Source of the DNA: JBMORO01 sp049322295
GTDB taxonomy: Bacteria; Patescibacteriota; Minisyncoccia; RBG-13-40-8-A
Assembly (NCBI GenBank): GCA_049322295.1
Contig: JBMORO010000051.1
Location: 1 to 6,172 of the forward strand
Direction: 5' to 3'
DNA: 6,172 nt
Under the pieces are notes generated by a model. That model searched no databases. It saw nothing but the letters and a program-made list of their open reading frames with translations, and was not told the DNA's origin. Made by a program: the position numbers and the translations under genes. Positions 1 through 5,048 of this stretch are shown in pieces (the first letter of the stretch is position 1; each line of letters begins with the position of its first letter).

Positions 1-483
1 AAATTTAAATCTGGTTTAGCCGATTTTTCAGAAGCAGTAACTAAACTTCACACCGCTACGCATTTATTATTAGCTACTTTACGGCAGATTTTGGGAAATC
101 ATGTTTATCAAAAAGGTTCGAATATAACTGCTGAGAGATTAAGATTGGATTTTTCTCATTCAGAGAAATTAACTCCCGAGCAAATTAAAAAAGTTGAGAA
201 TATTGTTAACGAACAAATTAAAAAAGACTTGCCAGTATCTTTTGAAGAAATGTCATTGGAAGAAGCAAAGAGAATTGGAGCAATGGGAGTTTTTGAGACG
301 AGGTATGGAGAAATGGTAAAAGTTTATTCAATAGGAATATCCGCCCAAGGCGGACCTCCTTTCAGTCGGGAGATTTGTGGTGGTCCCCATGTGAAATCGA
401 CGGGCGAACTTGGTCATTTCAAAATTTTAAAAGAAGAAGCAAGTTCAGCTGGGGTTAGAAGGATAAAAGCTGTTCTAGTGTGA
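1..483 (+). CDS. alaS: Alanyl-tRNA synthetase, C-terminal part (5' end outside window)
   Basis: AlaRS attaches alanine to tRNA-Ala in the cytoplasm and clears mischarged Ser/Gly-tRNA through an editing domain. Frame 1 is open from the first base, so the gene enters from upstream; the visible 160 codons are the editing (second additional) domain only. The first metal motif HTATH is encoded at 49-63 and the second, CGGPH, at 376-390, giving the two His, one Cys and one His of the AlaRS/AlaX zinc site. The block LRLDFSHSEKLTPEQ is also typical. The protein ends at GVRRIKAVLV, directly after the editing domain, so the coiled coil and C-Ala (DHHA1) domain of long AlaRS forms such as the E. coli enzyme are absent. 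Residues ISAQGGPP (337-360) look like an insertion between the usual YSIG and FSREICGG blocks. A stand-alone AlaX editing protein is possible, but the KFKSGLADFSE lead-in favours AlaRS. Confidence 0.93.
   Translation, partial: KFKSGLADFSEAVTKLHTATHLLLATLRQILGNHVYQKGSNITAERLRLDFSHSEKLTPEQIKKVENIVNEQIKKDLPVSFEEMSLEEAKRIGAMGVFETRYGEMVKVYSIGISAQGGPPFSREICGGPHVKSTGELGHFKILKEEASSAGVRRIKAVLV
340..354. repeat. Small GC-rich palindrome inserted in frame in alaS
   Basis: TCCGCC-CAA-GGCGGA forms a perfect 6-bp stem with a 3-nt loop. It lies in the segment encoding ISAQGGPP, which appears to be extra relative to the usual YSIG(D)FSREICGG stretch of this AlaRS type as I recall it. The design (short GC stem, 3-nt loop) matches ATCGCC-TGA-GGCGAT at 574-588 in the following gap. 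It is probably a dispersed palindromic repeat that landed in a coding gene without breaking the frame. Confidence 0.6.
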
Positions 484-484
484 T

Positions 485-691
485 ATAAACCAACGAAATT
501 TTCTCCAACCACGCAGTCGCCGAGTATTGGTAAATGATGTTTTTACCCAGGCGCTGCTGTTGCCCCGCCTGCAATCGCCTGAGGCGATAGCCAATGGCGG
601 GCAGGTCGCTCCGACAATAGTATTAATAGATTTATTTTTGTTAGTTGAGGTCGGAGCTGCGCAACGGTTTCCGAAATAATTGTTGGTTTAT
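485..691. other. Structured intergenic element (MITE-like repeat or unassigned RNA)
   Basis: This fills most of the 259-nt gap between alaS and the next gene. It is bounded by a perfect 10-bp inverted repeat, ATAAACCAAC (485-494) and GTTGGTTTAT (682-691). Inside, three hairpins can be drawn side by side: 513-557 (GCAG-CGCC pairing with GGCGCTGC around one bulged T, then GGTAAA/TTTACC), 561-603 (see separate entry) and 608-657 (GCTCCGAC/GTCGGAGC, 34-nt loop). Positions 511-615 are much richer in G+C than the surroundings. No tRNA, tmRNA, RNase P or SRP RNA landmarks are visible, and there is no convincing ORF. Both a palindromic mobile element and a structured RNA or 3'-UTR fit. I see no U-tract that would make it a simple terminator. 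Confidence 0.5.
561..603. repeat. REP-like GC-rich double-stem hairpin
   Basis: The outer stem TGCCC(C)GCC at 561-569 pairs with GGCGGGCA at 596-603, with one bulged C. The inner stem ATCGCC/GGCGAT (574-579 and 583-588) is capped by the loop TGA. Such nested GC palindromes in an AT-rich intergenic gap are typical of REP-like dispersed repeats. There is no following T-run, so terminator function is not supported. Confidence 0.55.
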
Positions 692-706
692 TTATTTGTA
701 AATAAT

Positions 707-735
707 TTTGCTTTGGTTTAAAATAATTATATAAT
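707..735 (+). promoter_or_regulatory. Promoter of the FtsA-like gene, predicted leaderless
   Basis: A consensus -10 box TATAAT lies at 730-735, with TTTGCT (707-712) 17 nt upstream as a weak -35 box; a second TATAAT overlaps at 735-740. A start site about 7 nt after the first -10 box falls on or beside the ATG at 743. No Shine-Dalgarno sequence precedes that ATG, so the transcript is probably leaderless. The flanking DNA is very AT-rich, which raises the chance of a fortuitous match. Confidence 0.55.
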
Positions 736-742
736 ATAATTA

Positions 743-1930
743 ATGAAGTTTTTTAAGAAAGATTTTAAACAAAAAAATCTGATAGTTTTAGATATTGGTA
801 GTCAATTTATAAAGGCGTTATTATTGAAAGTAGATAAAAAAGAAGGAAGGGGAATTTTATTGGGTTGGGCTAAAGAAAATTTTTCCGATGAATTTGAAAA
901 ACTTTGTTTAAACTGCCGGAAGGCAATTAAAAAAGTTGAGAAGAAGACAGGTCTTAAAGCCGAAGAAGTTTTTATAGGAATAGGCGGAGATATATTAAGA
1001 GGAACTAGTGCTGCTTTTTGTTATAAAAGAGAAAATCCTAAAGAGAAAATTGACTTAACTGAGTTAAAATATTTCGTCCAGAAAACTCAATGGAAGGCAT
1101 TCGAAAAAATAAGAAAAGAATTTGGTTTAGAAACGGGATTGCCGGAAACGGATGCGAGATTAGTGAGTGCCCATATTATTAATATCAAAGTGGATAATAC
1201 CCATCTTGCTAATCCCTTGAGTTTTCAGGGAGAAAATGTTTGTTTGAGTATTTTTAATAGTTATACTTCTTTAAAGTGGTTGGAAGAATTAGTAAAATTA
1301 GCTTCTTATTTAGAACTTGAGTTGGTAGGCATTAATTCTCCTTCTTATGCCTTATTTCACTCATTTGAATTAGAGCATTCTTCCAAAGAGGACATTTTAG
1401 TTATTGATATTGGCGGAAAAATAACCGAGGTTACTTTAATTAAAAGAGGCGGGGAAATGGTAGAGACAAGAAATTTTAATTTAGGTGGTTATTTATTTAC
1501 TAAAACTATTGCTGATTTTTTGGGATTAAAACCAGAGGAAGCAGAAGTAATTAAGATTAAATATAGCAAAGAAGAGATAAGCCCCGAAGCACGAAAGAAA
1601 TTAGAAAGACTCTTCAGTCCTAACTTTTCTTTTTGGGTTGGCGGGGTAAAGGTTGTTTTAGACGAGTTTTCAAAAAGATATAAAGCCCTGCCCACTAAGA
1701 TTTTTCTTTGTGGCGGAGGGAGTGCGTTACCAGGAATTAAAGAAGCTCTAAAGAGAAAAGGAAGTTTTAAAATAAACTTAATTTCTCTCCGAGAAATTAC
1801 TAAAATCAGAAATAAAACAAAATTTAATGAAATACCATCTTTAGCTTTAGCTGCTTTGGCCTTAGAGTCGGCCGAAGCGAGTGAGTTTTCGTCTATTTTA
1901 AAGAGAGCAGTGAGATTAATTCAGGGATAA
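743..1930 (+). CDS. FtsA/PilM-family actin-like ATPase
   Basis: This is a 395-residue actin-fold protein. The phosphate-1 motif is DIGSQFIKALLL (residues 17-28). An SHS2-type 1C subdomain follows: VFIGIGGDILRG at 76-87, continuing to about 175 and including NPLSFQGENV. The phosphate-2 motif is VIDIGGKITEVTLI at 220-233, and the adenosine-site motif is FLCGGGSALPG at 321-331. The position and pattern of the SHS2 insert resemble FtsA, the membrane tether of FtsZ; PilM of type IV pili shares the fold and cannot be excluded. The C-terminus (residues 380-395, with F, I, L, V, L, I interleaved with K and R) could be an amphipathic membrane-targeting helix like that of FtsA. The ATG sits right behind a promoter without a ribosome-binding site. 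The next gene encodes a bitopic membrane protein, probably co-transcribed. A division role is inferred from the family only. Confidence 0.82.
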   Translation: MKFFKKDFKQKNLIVLDIGSQFIKALLLKVDKKEGRGILLGWAKENFSDEFEKLCLNCRKAIKKVEKKTGLKAEEVFIGIGGDILRGTSAAFCYKRENPKEKIDLTELKYFVQKTQWKAFEKIRKEFGLETGLPETDARLVSAHIINIKVDNTHLANPLSFQGENVCLSIFNSYTSLKWLEELVKLASYLELELVGINSPSYALFHSFELEHSSKEDILVIDIGGKITEVTLIKRGGEMVETRNFNLGGYLFTKTIADFLGLKPEEAEVIKIKYSKEEISPEARKKLERLFSPNFSFWVGGVKVVLDEFSKRYKALPTKIFLCGGGSALPGIKEALKRKGSFKINLISLREITKIRNKTKFNEIPSLALAALALESAEASEFSSILKRAVRLIQG

Positions 1931-1931
1931 A

Positions 1932-1992
1932 CCCCACACCTTTTAAGCGTGATTGAGGCATGAAATATCATTCTCGAATTAAAGGTGAGGGG
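1932..1992 (+). promoter_or_regulatory. Hairpin covering the Shine-Dalgarno of the next gene
   Basis: CCCCACACCTTT (1932-1943) pairs with AAAGGTGAGGGG (1981-1992) at 11 of 12 positions, with only A1936/A1988 opposed. The stem extends by TAA/TTA around one bulged T. The right arm contains GAGG at 1987-1990, 8 nt before the ATG at 1999, the best Shine-Dalgarno candidate in the window. Folding would hide that site, so the second gene may be translated only when ribosomes from the upstream gene, or a ligand or protein, open the stem. There is no T-run, so it is not an obvious terminator. Confidence 0.55.
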
Positions 1993-1998
1993 TAAATT

Positions 1999-3654
1999 AT
2001 GGAAAATTTTTATTTAGAACCAAACGAAGAATTCTTTTCTATAATTGATAGAATAAAAAGAAGCCGGGATAGACGGATTAGTTTAATAATCCCCTTGGGT
2101 TTATCAGCTTTAAGAAGTATCATTAACCTTAAAATTTTAAAAGAAGAAGTTCTTTCCTCGGGTAAGGATATTTGTATAGTCACGGCTGATAGTTTAGTGA
2201 GAAAACTTGCTCAGCAAGTAAATTTAGTAGTTTTAGATAAGGTTGAAGAACCACGGGAAGTAAAATCAAGTGAAGAATTAAGACAGCTCGAGTTTGAAAA
2301 AAAATTAAAACCAGGTAAAAGGGTTGTTTCTGATATCGTTAGACCCAAAGAAAGGGTTAAGCCAGTGGTTGTAGAGCCGTCACCAAAGATTTTAAGGACG
2401 GAATTTCGAGATTTAGGCGAAAAAGAAGAGCAATTTGATGAACTATTTCTTAAAAAAAGAAAAGAAGAGGAGGAAAAAAAAGAAAAAATATCCTTTAGAT
2501 TTTTTACCGCTAAGCGGATTATAACTTTTTTAATCTTCCTTCTTTTGGTGGCTGGGGGAGTTGTTTTATATTTTGTCCTACCCAAGTCTCAGATTATAAT
2601 TAATCCCAAAAAAGAGGATATTAAATTTGAAACCGAGATGGTGGCTGATAAGAATATTGACTCAATTGATTTAGCCAATAATAAAATTCCCGCCCAGGTT
2701 TTCCAATTAGAGACAGAGGACTCAAGAAAATTTCCTACTACTGGGGAAAAAGAAGTAGAGGAAAAAGCCAAAGGAACAATAACAGTTTATAATCAGTATA
2801 GTTCGAGCGAGCAAACCTTAGTGAAAACAACCAGATTTCGTTCCGAGGATGGAAAAATTTTTAGATTAACTGAGACAGTAGTAATCCCCGGAGCAAGCAT
2901 AGAAGAAGGAAAGATTATTCCCAATAGTAAAGAAGTGACCGTTGAAGCGGATGAGGCGGGTGAAAGTTATAATATTGGTCCTTCTAAATTTACTATTCCG
3001 GGCTTTGGAGAAGGGACAGCAAAATATATTGGTTTTTATGGGGTATCAACCGAGCCAATGACTGGCGGAGCCAAAGGGAAAATGAGGGTAGCCACTAAAC
3101 AAGATATAGAAGGAGCAACCGAGATTGTTTCTTTAGAACTAAAAAACAAAGTTAAAGATGAATTTAACAAAAAAATTCCCAGCGATTTAAAAATGTTAGA
3201 TAATAGCCAGACCTTAGAAGTGGTAGAATCTGACTCCACTCTAGAGGCCGACGAGCCAGGTAAAGAATTTACTATTACTGTAAAAGTTAAGGCTTGGGGT
3301 TTGGCCTTTAAAGAAGACAATGTTTTGACTTTAGTAAAAGAAAATGTCAAAGAGAAAATTTCTGAGAATAAATTTTTAATTCCTTCAAGTATAAAAGTTA
3401 CTTATAAGAATACAAAGACTGATTCCGGTCAGGGCAAAGCTAATTTTTCAACTCAGGTAGAAGCCAAGACAGCCTGGACACTTGACGAGGAGAAAATAAA
3501 AAACGACTTAGCAGGCAAGAATGAGATTGAGGTAAGAAAATATCTTTCTTCCTTGACCGAGATTGAGACCGCGAAAGTGATATTCTGGCCATTTTGGGTT
3601 AAATCAATACCCAAAAATAAAAATAAAATTAAAATAATCGTTAAACCAGAGTAA
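1999..3654 (+). CDS. Bitopic membrane protein, baseplate J/gp47-family type
   Basis: This 551-residue protein of unknown function has a layout I know from Patescibacteria and Chloroflexi proteins labelled 'baseplate J/gp47 family'. Residues 1-80 are a small Rossmann-like domain (SLIIPLGLSALRSIINLKIL, then ICIVTADSLVRKLA). Residues 81-172 are a charged linker with a K/E-rich stretch at 150-165. One transmembrane helix covers about 174-194 (IITFLIFLLLVAGGVVLYFVL). The remainder is beta-rich and probably extracytoplasmic: GTITVYNQYSSSEQTLV at 259-275, NIGPSKFTIPGF at 325-336 and YGVSTEPMTGG at 347-357. EADEAGESYNI (316-326) is echoed by EADEPGKEFTI (416-426), suggesting two related modules. No signal peptide is seen, so the N-terminus should be cytoplasmic. 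The start has a well-spaced GAGG, inside a hairpin. The family name reflects sequence resemblance; no phage tail genes are nearby. Confidence 0.75.
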   Translation: MENFYLEPNEEFFSIIDRIKRSRDRRISLIIPLGLSALRSIINLKILKEEVLSSGKDICIVTADSLVRKLAQQVNLVVLDKVEEPREVKSSEELRQLEFEKKLKPGKRVVSDIVRPKERVKPVVVEPSPKILRTEFRDLGEKEEQFDELFLKKRKEEEEKKEKISFRFFTAKRIITFLIFLLLVAGGVVLYFVLPKSQIIINPKKEDIKFETEMVADKNIDSIDLANNKIPAQVFQLETEDSRKFPTTGEKEVEEKAKGTITVYNQYSSSEQTLVKTTRFRSEDGKIFRLTETVVIPGASIEEGKIIPNSKEVTVEADEAGESYNIGPSKFTIPGFGEGTAKYIGFYGVSTEPMTGGAKGKMRVATKQDIEGATEIVSLELKNKVKDEFNKKIPSDLKMLDNSQTLEVVESDSTLEADEPGKEFTITVKVKAWGLAFKEDNVLTLVKENVKEKISENKFLIPSSIKVTYKNTKTDSGQGKANFSTQVEAKTAWTLDEEKIKNDLAGKNEIEVRKYLSSLTEIETAKVIFWPFWVKSIPKNKNKIKIIVKPE

Positions 3655-3660
3655 AAAATC

Positions 3661-3689
3661 TTGACGTTTTTTATATCTTAAGATATACT
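3661..3689 (+). promoter_or_regulatory. Strong promoter of the infA-alpha operon, leaderless
   Basis: TTGACG (3661-3666), a 17-nt spacer and TATACT (3684-3689) make the best sigma-70-type promoter in the window. It begins 6 nt after the preceding stop codon. Transcription would start about 3695-3698, at the ATG of infA (3698). There is no Shine-Dalgarno sequence, so the mRNA is predicted to be leaderless. Confidence 0.8.
3672..3687. promoter_or_regulatory. 16-bp perfect palindrome over the -10 box, possible operator
   Basis: TATATCTTAAGATATA is a perfect inverted repeat without a spacer. It fills the downstream part of the promoter spacer and the first four bases of the -10 box. A dimeric repressor bound there would block polymerase. 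The palindrome is entirely AT-rich apart from one C and one G, so chance cannot be ruled out, and no regulator gene is nearby. Confidence 0.4.
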
Positions 3690-3697
3690 TCAAAAAC

Positions 3698-3913
3698 ATG
3701 AAAAAACAAGGAGTTAGAAAGAATGGTCTGGTTATTGAGGGCTTACCCAATGCTAATTTTAAAGTAAAATTAGATGACGGCTCAGAGGTTCTTGCCCATA
3801 TTTCGGGAAAAATGAGAATTAACTTCATTAAGATTTTGCCTGGAGACAAGGTAACTGTGGAGTTAAGTCCCTATGATAATACCAAAGGAAGAATTGTTTA
3901 TAGAGAAAAATAA
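3698..3913 (+). CDS. infA: Translation initiation factor IF-1
   Basis: IF-1 binds the 30S A site and helps IF2 and IF3 select the initiator tRNA. The 71 residues form one S1/OB-fold domain, the usual family length. The conserved blocks GLPNANFKVKLDDGSEVLAHISGKMR (residues 15-40) and ILPGDKVTVELSPYDNTKGRIVYR are near-identical to IF-1 of other bacteria; the second covers about 46-69. The N-terminus MKKQGVRKNG is basic, whereas many IF-1 proteins start with an acidic AKED-like segment. It is the first gene after a strong promoter, and its ATG is at or within a few bases of the predicted transcription start. It is followed by rpmJ, rpsM and rpsK, the common bacterial order. Confidence 0.97.
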   Translation: MKKQGVRKNGLVIEGLPNANFKVKLDDGSEVLAHISGKMRINFIKILPGDKVTVELSPYDNTKGRIVYREK

Positions 3914-3926
3914 CAATAAGAATACG

Positions 3927-4008
3927 AAATACAAATTTTTACAAATATACAAATTACAAATTTTTTTCGTATATTTGTACTTAATTCGTAATTTTGTAGA
4001 CATCTGTG
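3927..4008. repeat. AT-rich palindromic repeat, copy 1, ending in the rpmJ start codon
   Basis: This occupies most of the infA-rpmJ gap. Block A (3927-3954) matches 4526-4553 at 27 of 28 positions. Block B (3977-4008) matches 4566-4597 at 28 of 32, including the terminal GTG that starts the gene. Between the blocks are 22 nt that differ from copy 2. TACAAATATAC (3940-3950) pairs with GTATATTTGTA (3969-3979), so the unit can fold into a hairpin with an 18-nt loop. It is built from variants of TACAAAT and TACGAAT. Confidence 0.8.
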
Positions 4009-4119
4009 AAGGTAAGAACATCGGTTAAAAGAATTTGTAAAAAATGTAAAATAGTTCGACGCAAAGGTCGAATTTACGTTATTTGTTCTAATCCCAAACA
4101 TAAACAAAGACAAGGATAA
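4006..4119 (+). CDS. rpmJ: 50S ribosomal protein L36
   Basis: L36 is a tiny zinc-ribbon protein that binds 23S rRNA in the large subunit. The 37-residue product starts MKVRTSVKRIC and ends KHKQRQG, as expected. Cys11, Cys14, Cys27 and His32 form the C-x2-C...C-x4-H zinc site, so this is the zinc-binding form. The GTG start is fixed by the invariant MKV beginning and lies at the very end of an AT-rich repeat. No Shine-Dalgarno sequence precedes it. rpsM follows after 8 nt. Confidence 0.96.
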   Translation: MKVRTSVKRICKKCKIVRRKGRIYVICSNPKHKQRQG

Positions 4120-4127
4120 ATTTTACC

Positions 4128-4517
4128 ATGGCACGAATTGCGGGGGTTAATATCCCTGATAAAAAAACAATAGAAATTGCTTTAACCTATATTTACGGCA
4201 TAGGGAGGTTTTTAAGTAACAAAATTTTAAGTGAAACAGGCATTAATCCTAATATTAGAACAGAAAAACTTACCGAGGAGCAGCTCAATAAATTAAGACA
4301 AATAATCGAAAGCAGGAAATTTAAGATAGAAGGAGAATTGAAGAGAGAAAAGATGATGAACATTAAACGTTTAAAAGAGATTGGTTGCTATCGGGGAATT
4401 CGTCATATTAAAGGTTTGCCAGTCAGGGGGCAGCAGACAAAGACTAATACTCGAACCGTGAGAGGTAATGTTAGAAAAACAATGGGAAGCGGAAAGAGAA
4501 AATTAGAAAAGACCTAA
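4128..4517 (+). CDS. rpsM: 30S ribosomal protein S13
   Basis: S13 sits in the 30S head, contacts the P-site tRNA with its C-terminal tail and forms intersubunit bridges. The 129 residues show the family signatures: MARIAGVNIP at the start, YIYGIGRFLSNKIL near 22-35, the basic block CYRGIRHIKGLPVRGQQTKTNTRT at about 87-110 and a lysine/arginine-rich tail. Length is slightly above the usual 115-125. The ATG is 8 nt after the rpmJ stop. A weak Shine-Dalgarno-like AAGGA lies at 4112-4116, with a longer than usual spacing of 11 nt, so coupling to rpmJ translation is likely. Confidence 0.97.
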   Translation: MARIAGVNIPDKKTIEIALTYIYGIGRFLSNKILSETGINPNIRTEKLTEEQLNKLRQIIESRKFKIEGELKREKMMNIKRLKEIGCYRGIRHIKGLPVRGQQTKTNTRTVRGNVRKTMGSGKRKLEKT

Positions 4518-4525
4518 TGGCTGCT

Positions 4526-4597
4526 AAATACAAATTTCTACAAATATACAAATATTTGTAAATTCGTAATTAATTAGTAATTTTGTAGACACTTGTG
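4526..4597. repeat. AT-rich palindromic repeat, copy 2, ending in the rpsK start codon
   Basis: This is the second copy of the repeat found at 3927-4008, filling the rpsM-rpsK gap. The two outer blocks are conserved (27/28 and 28/32), while the middle is 12 nt instead of 22. TACAAATAT (4539-4547) and ATATTTGTA (4552-4560) form a 9-bp stem with a 4-nt loop, tighter than in copy 1. The copy ends in TTTTGTAGACACTTGTG, whose last three bases are the rpsK start codon. Confidence 0.8.
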
Positions 4598-5044
4598 GGA
4601 AAGAAGAAAGTTATTAAAGAAACAACCGAAGAAATCTTAAAGGAAGGAGAAGTTAGAGAGGCGGCTATTAAAAAGAAGAAAGAAGTCAAGGCTAAAAAAA
4701 TGGAAGTAGCTAATGTTTATATTCAGTCAACCTATAATAATACTATTGTCACTATTACTGATTTGAATGGCAATGTGGTAGCCTGGGAGAGTGCAGGAGG
4801 AGTTGGTTTTAAGGGACCTAAAAAAGCCACTCCTTTTGCTGCTACCAAGGTAGTTGATTCTTTGATGAATAAGATTCAAAAATTAATGCTTAAAGAGGTC
4901 AATATTTTTATTAAAGGCGTAGGTTCAGGTCGGGAAGCAGCAATAAGAGCTTTGGTAGCCAATGGTTTAGAGATTTTATCAATAAAAGATATCACGCCTA
5001 TTCCTCACAACGGCTGTCGACCACCTAAGTCTCGCAGAGTATAA
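4595..5044 (+). CDS. rpsK: 30S ribosomal protein S11 with basic N-terminal extension
   Basis: S11 lies on the 30S platform near the mRNA exit and the E site. The core begins near residue 38 (ANVYIQSTYNNTIVTITD) and continues with WESAGGVGFKGPKKATPFAA (64-83), GVGSGREAAIRAL (108-120) and the C-terminal signature TPIPHNGCRPPKSRRV. The product is 149 residues against about 129 in E. coli; the extra part is a Lys/Glu-rich N-terminus (residues 1-36) of a kind I associate with CPR S11. The GTG start gives MGKKKV, a plausible family beginning. A later ATG at 4700 would remove the whole extension and has no better ribosome-binding site. GVGSGRE replaces the GPGPGRE of E. coli. No Shine-Dalgarno sequence precedes the GTG. 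rpsD follows after 4 nt. Confidence 0.95.
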   Translation: MGKKKVIKETTEEILKEGEVREAAIKKKKEVKAKKMEVANVYIQSTYNNTIVTITDLNGNVVAWESAGGVGFKGPKKATPFAATKVVDSLMNKIQKLMLKEVNIFIKGVGSGREAAIRALVANGLEILSIKDITPIPHNGCRPPKSRRV

Positions 5045-5048
5045 ATAT

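Noticed and set aside
481..705. Read-through of the alaS TGA: the frame has only TGA stops (481, 535, 580, 646) until TAA at 703, which suggests UGA recoding as in Gracilibacteria.
   Set aside because: The extension would not resemble AlaRS. All the conserved genes here are full length without any in-frame TGA, and glycine uses GGN codons, so the standard code applies.
484..742. A tRNA, tmRNA, RNase P or SRP RNA gene in the GC-rich gap.
   Set aside because: No T-arm GGTTCGA-type sequence, no tmRNA tag frame or acceptor ends, no RNase P core motif and no SRP GGAA-loop domain could be found.
2474..2481. Run of eight A residues just before the transmembrane segment, a possible slippage site.
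   Set aside because: It encodes an ordinary Lys/Glu-rich linker in a continuous frame, and such runs are expected in this AT-rich genome; nothing else supports programmed slippage.
2211..2585. Minus-strand open frame of about 124 codons inside the membrane-protein gene; similar ones occur at 1489-1695 and 3036-3350.
   Set aside because: They lie antisense to convincing genes, have biased Ser/Phe-rich translations expected from AT-rich complement, and show no family features.
3640..3675. An intrinsic terminator after the membrane-protein gene, suggested by A- and T-runs.
   Set aside because: There is no GC stem. The T-run lies within the infA promoter spacer, and the palindrome there is the AT-rich one described as a possible operator.
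3975..4002. A promoter inside repeat copy 1 (TTGTAC with TAGACA 16 nt downstream) that would make rpmJ leaderless.
   Set aside because: The -10 match is only 3 of 6 and would lie 3 nt from the start codon. The equivalent spacing is not kept in copy 2.
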